Assembly (NCBI GenBank): GCA_037043235.1
Contig: JAWRVZ010000132.1
Span: 423,501-487,500 of the forward strand
DNA length: 64,000 nucleotides
Reading direction: 5' to 3'
Source of the DNA: Rhodeus uyekii
Taxonomy: Eukaryota; Chordata; Actinopteri; Cypriniformes; Acheilognathidae
Below, one piece after another: positions 27,401 through 36,520 of this stretch (position 1 is its first letter; every line of letters starts with the position of its first letter). A program made the translations under genes and the position numbers. The notes below the pieces were generated by a model. That model worked only from the letters and a program-made list of their open reading frames with translations. It ran no database searches and was not told the DNA's origin.

Positions 27401-29400
27401 AAGCATTTACAGAACTTCAATAAATGGTTAATTGAGGATATATATATATATATATATATAACGCATGGCAACAAAAATAAATCCAGTCAATTTTCTTTCT
27501 CACCAAGTATTTCCCATCAGATGAAATGGCCATACACAGGACGTGAGCGGTGTGTCCCACGTGACGCTCCCCGGTTCCCTTCTGTCCCCTTGCCACCTTG
27601 TGCACCTTCTTTCCAGTCTCCACCTCCCCTGCAGATCACACACACATCACTCATTAAGAAGCACAATCTAAAACGCAGAACACAGGAGCGCAGGTGTCCA
27701 TCACACTCACATTTGATGATGGAGCAGTCTTTGCTTGCAGAGAAGATGTATTTCTCATCTGGGGTGATGACGAGACACGTGACGGAGAGTTTGTGTCCTC
27801 TCAACAAGCGGATCTCTGCTGGATCTGGAGCGATGAGCTGGACGAGACGGCAGGCTGATGTCAAGAACAGTAAAGATACAGTGTCTGCACAGCAATTAAT
27901 GAAAAACATCACTCACGTCTTTGGCTATCATTCTCTGCAGTTTGCCTTTCTGTTCAAGCTGTGGAGGACGAATAAAAACAAGTGATCAGGCATAATCATA
28001 ACACTCAATAAACGTTACATGCACTCACTGCAGCCATATATGGGTGATTCCCCAAAAATCATGGTTTTAAAAACGTCAAACATGAAAATTTAAAAAGTGC
28101 TTGAATTAACAAAAAATTATTTCAGACATTTGAACCAAAGTCTGAATTATTTGTGCACATTATTTTAAAAGCATTAACTTACAGTTTAAGACATTTTTGA
28201 ACATAATTTCCAAAACAAGTCCTTAAAATTCTCATTACCGCAACAGTCTGAAAACTTGTTAGAAAAGCTAATACATTTTAACATTTTTAAAATTGGATTA
28301 TTAAGAATCATGCACAGTAATTTGAAATAATGTTTATTTTTAAATTAACAGGATTTTTATTTTGAATGCTTTTTCTCATTACCGCAACACCTTCCACAAT
28401 TTACAACCTATTTATTTTGAATATTTCAATGAAACCTGACCAATTTTTTTAATTATGTGACAAATCTGAAGGAACATAATGTGTAGAGTCTGCACAAGTG
28501 TTGAAAAGTAAACTACAATTTTTCTTTTAATTAAATTAACATTTATAGAACTGTTTCGGTAACGATCCATAGGTTTTGGAAATGAGGTTGATTATATTGG
28601 TAATGATAATAAGTATCTAATGTTGTAACATCCTGAGAAAATAACGTTTGATCAGAACCAAAAGACTATTTAACTTGGTTTGAATATTAATTCTAGTGAG
28701 CTATTTTTATTCCAACACCACCTCCCTTTAAATTATTCTCATTATTTTGAGTCTGATTTGGCTTTTTGATTTCAAGATCTCTAACATTAATGCTGTACCA
28801 GATCATCCTGCAGTCTTCCAGCTATGAGATCCGCCTCGAATGACTCTTCTTCAGCTTTCTTGTCCTCTGTCAATGACAGCACAGACACGAGTTGAGAACA
28901 TAGTGGGGATGTTTGAGTCTGATGATGATGATGGTCTTACACACCTTCCTCTCTCAGCTGCTCCAGGTAGAGTTTAGCCAGGCGGAGCTTCTTCTCTTGA
29001 GGAGTCTCCTCGATCTCTTCATCTTCATTGTCCTGTTGTTTTCTGCTCGGTTCAACTCTGCAGAACAAATCCCAGATGTGAAAAAAACAGCATAGCACGA
29101 GCGTTCATCCACAACACACCGAGGATGTGATTACCTTTCATTTTCAGAGTCACTCGAGATCTCTTCATCCGCTCGTTTGTTGAACTTCTTTGCTCTCCCT
29201 TTGCCATCATCTGCATTACTCTAACGTCAGCATGCATACATACATACATGTTAAAAATTACAATATCAGGGGGGAAAGCATCAAATAACATGACGAAAGC
29301 TGAAAGTTTCTTCATCTGAATATAAACATACCTTTCTTTTTAAATCTCCTTTGTTAGGAGCCGCAGAGATGACCTTTTTCTTAATAAAGAAAGATGACAT
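21433..29400 (-). CDS. rrp9: RRP9, U3 small nucleolar RNA-interacting protein 2 (U3-55K), fifteen coding exons
   Basis: WD-repeat component of the U3 box C/D snoRNP; it binds U3 RNA and is needed for 18S pre-rRNA processing in the nucleolus. Exons in transcript order: 29332-29400, 29135-29220, 28945-29057, 28799-28866, 27917-27958, 27711-27837, 27504-27628, 26637-26729, 25645-25745, 25431-25565, 25227-25289, 24723-24868, 24394-24473, 24044-24117, 21433-21526. They sum to 1416 nt, 471 aa (human 475). The N-terminus is basic, followed by an acidic patch EEISSDSESE-like (DEEISSDSENER) and the helix EKKLRLAKLYLEQLR. The beta-propeller follows, with WD signatures such as RLLRGHKLSVTCLV, KDCSIIKW, HVLCMAISSDGKYL, RFTGHRGAVS, SHDRSIKVW, VTAGGRDRTVRVWK-like and LEQPFWVSSVAALLN. 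The C-terminus WWRIKEAKNGLYIIPLKR matches the family end. It converges on grm2; the same two genes lie close together on human 3p21. Confidence 0.95.
21780..22896. mobile_element. hAT-superfamily element with a nested insertion, in an rrp9 intron
   Basis: Left end CAGGGGTGTCAAACTCAA and right end TTGAGTTTGACACCTATG form terminal inverted repeats. The flanking 8-mers TCTTAACA (21772-21779) and TTTTAACA (22897-22904) match at 7 of 8, the target-duplication length of hAT elements. No transposase frame is visible, so it is non-autonomous. A partial copy of the TA-flanked CCGTATTTTCC element is nested in it from 22390. It lies in the long rrp9 intron between its last two coding exons. Confidence 0.75.
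22390..22710. mobile_element. truncated copy of the CCGTATTTTCC element, nested in a hAT element
   Basis: It starts TA|CCGTATTTTCCCGCATATAA and parallels the complete copy at 23310. Shared features are the palindrome TTACGTCC-CTAA-GGACGTAA and the later segment GCACAAGCACTGTGTACCGA. The right terminal repeat is missing; similarity stops near 22710 where hAT sequence resumes. It is therefore younger than the host hAT element or was carried in with it. Confidence 0.6.
23310..23936. mobile_element. TA-flanked miniature DNA transposon (Tc1/mariner-like termini)
   Basis: Left end CCGTATTTTCCTGCATATAA and right end ATGTGCGGGGAAATACGG are imperfect terminal inverted repeats, each flanked by TA. Sub-terminal GCGGGTTATA motifs recur in opposite orientations. 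The 627-bp unit has no transposase frame. It is in the same rrp9 intron as the nested truncated copy at 22390. Superfamily assignment is from the TA target site only. Confidence 0.65.
25827..25996. mobile_element. short hAT-like miniature element
   Basis: CAGGGGTGTCCAATCCGGCT at the left and AGGTTTGGACACCCCTG-type sequence at the right form inverted repeats bounding about 170 bp, in an rrp9 intron. The flanking 8-mers do not match, so the target duplication is lost or the ends are slightly off. Degenerate relatives occur in the grm2 intron around 18.4-18.9 kb. Confidence 0.6.
26055..26210 (+). repeat. tRNA-derived SINE, copy 4
   Basis: Head TTTCCTGTAGCTCAAACAGT, box B GGTTCGATTCC, and tail GTCGCTTTGGATAAAAGCAT. 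It is antisense to rrp9, inside an intron. Confidence 0.8.
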
Positions 29401-30238
<838 letters not shown>

Positions 30239-30261
30239 TAAGTACATGTATATACACATAT

Positions 30262-30679
30262 TGTCACGGTTCTGTCTCTGTTTCCAGTGTTATTAGTGTT
30301 TTAGTGGACAGAACCGTGACACTGCTCTCTCTCCCATGTGTTTGTCTCGTTAGTGTCTGCCCCGCCTCCTTGTTTCCCTTAATCTTTCCCAGCTGTGTCT
30401 CATCACTACCTTCCCTCATGTGCCCTATTTAATCCCAGTGTGTTTGCTGTCCTGTGTGGTGTCGTTGTCTTTCCATGTCTGTTCCTGAATTCCCCGGTCT
30501 GAGTTCCCGTTCCATCCGGTTTGTTGTGTTCCTTGGATGTAATGTTATTGTGTTTAAGTTAATGTTTACTAGTAGTGTTTTCCCCCTCGTGGGTATGTTC
30601 TTTTGTGTTTATGTTGTTTTGTTGTTATTAAATCCTCCTTCCCTGCACTTGAGTCCTCCCTGTTTATCGTAACGTGACA
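30262..30679 (+). repeat. 5' LTR
   Basis: Begins TGTCACG and ends CGTGACA, a 7-bp terminal inverted repeat. Inside are a 15-bp inverted repeat at 30262-30276 / 30307-30321, a TATA-like CTATTTAAT near 30425-30433, and ATTAAA near 30626 as the polyadenylation signal. The predicted transcript start is about 30456, at GTGGTGTCGTT. Confidence 0.92.
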
Positions 30680-30692
30680 GAACGACACCACC
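30680..30692 (+). other. candidate self-primer-binding site of the LTR element
   Basis: AACGACACCAC at 30681-30691 lies directly after the 5' LTR. It is the exact reverse complement of GTGGTGTCGTT at 30456-30466, which falls about 25-30 nt after the TATA-like box in the same LTR. A tRNA primer site would start TGG, and none is seen. Tf1 and sushi-type elements prime with the first 11 nt of their own RNA. Confidence 0.65.
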
Positions 30693-30717
30693 ATTTGAGG
30701 ACTCAGCGGGAGGAGCT

Positions 30718-31950
30718 ATGGGTTCCGTTTTCATCCCATATTCCTCAGTCAGACTGTCCACCCTCGATCGGATGATGCAGAGGATTAATTCCAAATACTT
30801 TCGTCAGCTGGGGACTGACGTGAGGGAGTTGGCACGCATCTTCTTAATTGAGATGGAGGATTTTGACTATACGGAGGCCGATCTCAAGGAGGCATTTAAC
30901 CTATGCCTGGACCGGCCTCTAGTCTATTGGGAGTTTGATAAACTGGAGAACCTCGGATTTTGGGAGTTTGTTTGGCACATGTTCCATCTTGGGGAGCAGA
31001 AGCCCCCTCCCCAAACAAACCCCCTACCAACTGACCGCCCCGCTAATCCATCTGTGGTCAGTGGAACCCCGACTCCTCCTATGACCGGGAAACGGAGACG
31101 GAGGAGGAAGAAAGAGTCCGCTGCCGGCCAGGAGACTGCCCTCACAGAGCCCTCGCTGCCTGACCTGCCGGCCGACCCACAGCCCTCGCTACCTGACCCG
31201 CAGGCCGTCCCAGGGCCCGCTGCCCCAGAGCCGACGCTGCCTGACCCGCCGGCCGACCCAGAGCCGGCGCTGCCTGACCCGCCGGCCGACCCAGAGCCGG
31301 CGCTGCCTGACCCGCCGGCCGACCCAGAGCCGGCGCTGCCTGACCCGCCGGCCGACCCAGAGCCGGCGCTGCCTGACCCGCCGGCCGACCCAGAGCCGGC
31401 GCTGCCTGACCCGCCGGCCGACCCAGAGCCGGCGCTGCCTGACCCGCCGGCCGACCCAGAGCCGGCGCTGCCTGACCCGCCGGCCGACCCAGAGCCGGCG
31501 CTGCCTGACCCGCCGGCGCCCCCGAGACTGCTCGCCCCGCCGGCCCCGCCGGTGCTGCTCGCCCCTGAACTCTTGCAGCCAGACCTTGAACTGCTGGTGC
31601 CGCCCACGCTGTTTGGCCTGCCGGTCCCGCCTGATCTGCCTGACTCGCCGGCTTTGCCTGAGCCCGCCTGGCTCACCCCTCCGGCGCCGCCTGACCCGCC
31701 GGCTTTGCCTGAGCCCGCCTGGCTCACCCCTCCGGCGCCGCCTGACCCGCCGGCTTTGCCTGAGCCCGCCTGGCTCACCCCTCCGGCGCCGCCTGACCCG
31801 CCGGTATGGACTGAGCCCGCTTGGCTTGTTCCCCCTGGACTTTATATTTTTTTCTTATCAAGGACTTTTGTTGTTGTTTCTTGTTTTTGTTTTGTTCTTT
31901 TTCTCCCTCCCTCCCTTCCCTTGGTGTTCCTTGAGTTCCTCATTCCTTGA
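30718..31950 (+). CDS. orphan proline-rich protein of the LTR element
   Basis: A 410-codon ORF filling most of the internal region; I do not recognise it. Residues 1 to ~95 look like a folded, helix-rich domain (VRELARIFLIEMEDFDYTEA, then FDKLENLGFWEFVWHMFHLG). A basic patch, GKRRRRRKK, follows near residue 125. About nine 11-residue units of the type ADPEPALPDPP come next, then three 17-residue units with ALPEPAWLTPPAPPDPP, then a hydrophobic C-terminal run. It occupies the gag position but lacks a CCHC zinc knuckle and any pol. It could be a non-canonical Gag or an unrelated captured domain. The start at 30718 is the first ATG after the primer-binding site. Confidence 0.65.
   Translation: MGSVFIPYSSVRLSTLDRMMQRINSKYFRQLGTDVRELARIFLIEMEDFDYTEADLKEAFNLCLDRPLVYWEFDKLENLGFWEFVWHMFHLGEQKPPPQTNPLPTDRPANPSVVSGTPTPPMTGKRRRRRKKESAAGQETALTEPSLPDLPADPQPSLPDPQAVPGPAAPEPTLPDPPADPEPALPDPPADPEPALPDPPADPEPALPDPPADPEPALPDPPADPEPALPDPPADPEPALPDPPADPEPALPDPPADPEPALPDPPAPPRLLAPPAPPVLLAPELLQPDLELLVPPTLFGLPVPPDLPDSPALPEPAWLTPPAPPDPPALPEPAWLTPPAPPDPPALPEPAWLTPPAPPDPPVWTEPAWLVPPGLYIFFLSRTFVVVSCFCFVLFLPPSLPLVFLEFLIP
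31245..31520. repeat. 33-bp coding minisatellite in the LTR element
   Basis: About eight nearly identical 33-bp units (GACCCAGAGCCGGCGCTGCC core) encode the 11-residue Pro/Ala/Asp repeat. A second array of three ~51-bp units follows at about 31650-31803. The units have no spacers, so this is not a CRISPR-like array. Confidence 0.9.
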
Positions 31951-32011
31951 GTTCCCTGTCTTGTGTGTTATGCTTGGTGGTGATGTCGGTGTTGGGTTTT
32001 TGTTTCAGGTT

Positions 32012-32031
32012 GGAACGCCAGGTGGCGTTCC
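32012..32031. other. perfect hairpin beside the polypurine tract
   Basis: GGAACGCCA-GG-TGGCGTTCC is a perfect 9-bp stem with a 2-nt loop, ending 1-2 nt before the purine run that primes plus-strand DNA synthesis in LTR elements. Confidence 0.8.
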
Positions 32032-32046
32032 TTAGAGGGGGGGTAG

Positions 32047-32464
32047 TGTCACGGTTCTGTCTCTGTTTCCAGTGTTATTAGTGTTTTAGTGGACAGAACC
32101 GTGACACTGCTCTCTCTCCCATGTGTTTGTCTCGTTAGTGTCTGCCCCGCCTCCTTGTTTCCCTTAATCTTTCCCAGCTGTGTCTCATCACTACCTTCCC
32201 TCATGTGCCCTATTTAATCCCAGTGTGTTTGCTGTCCTGTGTGGTGTCGTTGTCTTTCCATGTCTGTTCCTGAATTCCCCGTTCTGAGTTCCCGTTCCAT
32301 CCGGTTTGTTGTGTTCCTTGGATGTAATGTTATTGTGTTTAAGTTAATGTTTACTAGTAGTGTTTTCCCCCTCGTGGGTATGTTCTTTTGTGTTTATGTT
32401 GTTTTGTTGTTATTAAATCCTCCTTCCCTGCACTTGAGTCCTCCCTGTTTATCGTAACGTGACA
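32047..32464 (+). repeat. 3' LTR
   Basis: A copy of the 5' LTR of the same length, preceded by the polypurine tract and followed by the CATAT target duplication. The only difference I noticed is T at 32282 for G at 30499. Confidence 0.92.
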
Positions 32465-32779
32465 CATATATATTGTGTTACTAATAATATTAATATAAAT
32501 ACAAAAAATAAAATATACACACACAAACATATGCTATAAAACACAAGTACAGTATACAAATAATATATTATAAATAAAATTAAATGCAAACATATATTAA
32601 ACATATATATAATAATAATAAATGTCACATTTATTTGATCAATAGTAGTCCTATGCATTAGCAAGTTTATTTTAATATTATTAATTAGAAATGATGTAAC
32701 TAATATTGTATTTAACTTCACTTTTAGTTTCAGTGTCACTGGTGACTTCCCCAGTCCTGATCCGCTGTGTTCTCTCTCG

Positions 32780-32813
<34 letters not shown>

Positions 32814-34345
32814 TACACACACAAACACACACACACACACACATTCACCTGCAGCTCTCTGGCTCCTCAGTGAGGGGAACTGACACATTGTACTCACTCT
32901 ATCCACAGATGATGCAGTAGAGTCTCCTAATGGACTGACCTGCACATCATGTACATCTGCCTCTGTAATGGCTTCCGCTCGTCTTAAGTGCAAAGACCGC
33001 AGAACCAAACACAACTCCCTCAAGCTCTCCGCAGAGTAAGAGCTGGAGAAACTCCACCGACAGACAGATCCAGGATTGTGGAACATATAATGATGATTGA
33101 CCAGACTGAGTTGATGGACTTCAGGTGAGATTGTTTTATTGTACTGCTTGTTTTAAACATTCATCTTATTGCCCTATAAATTCAAATGCCGTCTCATGAT
33201 TTCTAGTCCAAAGTGTTAAGCAACAAATTGATATGATTAATTGATCATATAGGCTGGACAACTACAGAAATGTTTAATGATAATTAATTACAACCTAGTT
33301 ATTTAAAACTACAAACAATGCAAAGAACAGAAGCCAACTGTTTAGTTAACCTTTCTGATTTATCTTTTTTATAATACAGAAACACATTTAGCAGAAGTTT
33401 CAGTGTTCATGTAGATGTGAGGTTGTGTTTATGTAAAACAGTACATAATAAAAGCAGGGCAACTCTTTCATAACCCAAAACCTGCACACAGCACATCTGT
33501 TTATTAGATGACCAGACAATCTCTCGGCTGATCAGAGAGATTACTGTCCGAGAAACCATGCCAGGATTAAAAGTGGAAGTCACTGATTTGTCTGAATCAG
33601 GGGGGTGGGGGGCCGTAGAGGTGTTATTTGTTTGATTTGTTGTACTTTTCATCCACTTTTCACCCAGAAACATCCTCTGAAGTCATTTTTTTCTGTTGAA
33701 ATGGAGGTAGTGTCAGGTCGAAGCATTACCAATCCATCAACATAAATAAACTGATTAACTTAAAACACGCGGGAACGTTCTGTGCGGCCGTGATGTGGTG
33801 ATGTAATCCAGCCGCTCTGCTGTTTCATGCCAAATTACTCTGCATTTATTTTCTAGACCCTTATGGACATGTGCTTATGAGCTGTGACTATAAAAGATTG
33901 GAGATGATCTGTGATTATTGGCATGATAATAAAGCTTGGCTGGTCACTATAGAAGTAATGAGAAAAATTACTGACATGTTTAATGCTTAACGGAGAGACA
34001 TTAAGCATTACAAGTGTTTTAAAATAAATCTTCCATCTTCAACAAAAATGCATTTATTATTAATTATTGCCATTTCAAATTACAGGTTTTTATTTATTTT
34101 AAAATGCAATTTATTCCTGTGATGAAAATCAGAATCTTATACAAAGCTGCAGTTTGTGAAATATTTGATTACTAGAAAGTTTTAAATCCAGTGGAGTTTT
34201 TTTTGTATTTACCATCCCTTTTGATCAATTTAACACGTCATTTCTAAATAAATAAATTAAATATTAATAAATAAATACTAAATAAATATTAATTTCTTTT
34301 TTTTTTTTTTTTTACTAATCCCTATATACATACATATATACATAC

Positions 34346-34396
<51 letters not shown>

Positions 34397-36418
34397 GTGT
34401 ATGTAGGAATTACTAATAGGAATTAGTAAGATTTAAAAAAAGAAAGAAGTAGTTTTGACTTTTTAGGGACTTATAACAAATGACTTACTTAAATCTACAT
34501 ATTTGGCAGACGCATATTTTTTAAGTCACATATTTTTGTATTTGGCAGACGCTTTTCAAGATGCACGCCGAATTGTTCTGCATTGCACACATCATCTTAA
34601 GAGTTTGTGATGAGTTTTCTAAGCATTACAGTGACGTCAGTGAGATGATGTCTGTGGCTGTGTGAGAGTGATTATGTGCGCAGTGATGTCTGTATTGTAT
34701 TGTATTGTATTGTATTGTAGTGATGTGCAGGTGACAGTGAGCTCACGCTAACGCTAATGCCAGAGAAACCCCAGCAGCTGCAACCAAACAAGTGCACTCA
34801 TTATGCTCCACTTCAAAAGGTTACAGCACCACGAGCACCATGAATTATTCCAACTGATCAAGCTTTCTGGATGTTTAGCCACGAGTCAAAAAAAAATCAT
34901 GGCACTGCACTGGACATGTTATGCTAATAAACTGCTGAATTAGAAATTGTTGAATGTACTACGGTATCCACTGTTTTTGTAAATGATGCCATGGACGCCA
35001 ATTTGGACACTACCATAATGGTAACACCATGGTATTCTTTGACATTGTTACCATATTACAGTAATACCTTGAGATACGAGCATAATCCGTTCCAGGACAG
35101 AGCTCATAACTCGTATTCCACATATCTCAAAAAATAAAATTTTCCAATAAGAAATAACAGAAAAAAAAATTATCCGTTCCGGCCCTCTAAATAACTCCCT
35201 TATTAGTGCTAATAACAATGGGAACATGTTATAATTGCTATAGAGACACACAAAATTATAGTATATAAGTATTCCTGTGATATAAAATAAAATGTGGTTT
35301 TAATTATGAGTTCTTACCTTCGAGACAGACTATACAGTAGTGGCTAATGGCGGCATGAAGGGGGAAGGAGGAGGAGGAGAAGGAGGAGGAGGGATTACGT
35401 AGATTATGCAAACACATACGGAAGTGTAGTGTTTCTTCCCATGTAGTGTATTGGATAGCCTACACGCACAGTAATATCTGCGTCAGAACCTCAAAATTTA
35501 TTATTATTGAACACGCATAACTCGTGCTGCTCCCAGCTTAATATTCCTGAATCACTCGTTGCCCTTGGTAACCCCCACTAGTGGAGATCATATGCAATTA
35601 CCCCAGAATTGAGGCGGCTTGAGCTGCTCCGAGTGCTCGACTACCTTGCATTGGTGTCTGTAAGCTGCTCATATCTCAAATATTTACTCGTATCTCAAAG
35701 CAAAAATTTGCTAGAAGGCTTGCACGTATCTTGGAATACGGGACGCTCATATGTCAAGGCATAAATGTACATATAAATACAGCACTATTATACTGTACAT
35801 CTGACACATCACTGCATTGCCATAGTTCACTGCCCGGCCAAAAAAAGTTGCTGTTTGGATTTAAATAGGCAAATCCTTAAGAGTTAATCATTGGATTATT
35901 TTTGCAGTAATTATGTTTCTGCCATGTTATAACCCTAATTGATGGAGCGTGTAGCTTTTCATATTTACATAGCTTTCATAGCTTTAAATGATTCTCCCTC
36001 ACAAGCATTCTTTCACAGTTTTCACAGCCTGATGAATCCTGGAATATGGCCATGATATTCCTTTCAGCCATTCATATAACATGCTAGAAACATTAATAAC
36101 AGCAATAATGATCCAATCATTTACTCTTAAGCATGTGCCTATTTAAATCCAAATTTTTGGGCCGGACGAGTGTATTTTTAGGCCATAAACATAATACAAA
36201 ACATATATAGAGGTGTTGAGTTCCCCATTTTTATATTTATAGATATTTCTATTTTGACTATAGAGTATTCAATCTTAAAAAACCTGTGATTTCCAAAGGG
36301 GAAAAAAAGCCAAACAATCTAAAAACCATTTCATGCACGTTTAAATTTGTAAACTTGTTGTCGACGTTTTCAAACGTAGTTATACTGATTTTTGCGTTTT
36401 GTGTTTTTCTTTCAACAG
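32465..36418 (+). other. intergenic spacer with microsatellites and a pogo-like element
   Basis: No coding sequence recognised. It holds a compound TC/AC microsatellite (about 32770-32842), a GC-balanced stretch at 32850-33120 ending in a donor-like TTCAG|GTGAGA (about 33122) that could be a non-coding first exon of the downstream receptor gene, a long (AT)n at about 34345-34390, two short GCAGACGC SINE-tail remnants near 34505 and 34545, and the element at 35059-35767. Confidence 0.45.
35059..35767. mobile_element. pogo/Tigger-like miniature element, copy 1
   Basis: Left CAGTAATACCTTGAGATACG and right GCTCATATGTCAAGGCATAAATG are imperfect inverted termini, flanked by TA. It resembles the copies at 47160, 56247 and 59975. 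It contains a GGAGGA-rich tract near 35361 and no transposase frame. The Tc1/mariner superfamily is inferred from the TA target and the terminal CAG. Confidence 0.6.
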
Positions 36419-36421
36419 TGG

Positions 36422-36434
36422 TGACCTTTGACCT
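36422..36434 (-). promoter_or_regulatory. perfect DR1 nuclear-receptor half-site pair
   Basis: TGACCT-T-TGACCT on the plus strand is AGGTCA-A-AGGTCA on the minus strand, the consensus site for RXR heterodimers, HNF4 and COUP-TF. It lies 87 bp upstream of the receptor start codon, next to a CCAAT at about 36440 and right after an acceptor-like CAACAG. Function is inference. Confidence 0.4.
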
Positions 36435-36520
36435 CCAGCCAATGAGTCACCCATTCTGACAGGTGGAAGATGGAGAAGGCTGCGTTTCTGCTTTGTGTTG
36501 GGTGTGCTGCACTGTAAACA

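Larger units (their letters stand above)
30262..32464 (+). mobile_element. complete non-autonomous LTR retrotransposon (Tf1/sushi-like self-priming inferred)
   Basis: Two 418-bp direct repeats (30262-30679 and 32047-32464) begin TGTCACGG and end CGTGACA. They are flanked by the 5-bp target duplication CATAT (30257-30261 and 32465-32469). The internal region is only 1367 bp. It has a primer-binding candidate directly after the 5' LTR, one ORF (30718-31950), a hairpin, and a polypurine tract (AGAGGGGGGGTAG) abutting the 3' LTR. No protease, reverse transcriptase, RNase H or integrase frame is present, so mobilisation must rely on an autonomous partner. The LTRs differ at one position that I noticed (30499 versus 32282), so the insertion is recent. 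Superfamily (Ty3/Gypsy) is inferred from the 5-bp duplication and the self-primer layout. Confidence 0.92.

Noticed and set aside
27371..27985. 204-codon plus-strand ORF
   Set aside because: It overlaps rrp9 exons on the opposite strand and is their shadow joined to intron sequence.
31245..31520. Regular repeats resembling a CRISPR array
   Set aside because: Units are contiguous, in frame and without unique spacers, inside a eukaryotic retroelement ORF.
30924..31778. 284-codon minus-strand Gly/Ser/Ala ORF
   Set aside because: It is the complement of the proline-rich repeat, without a unique domain or start context of its own.
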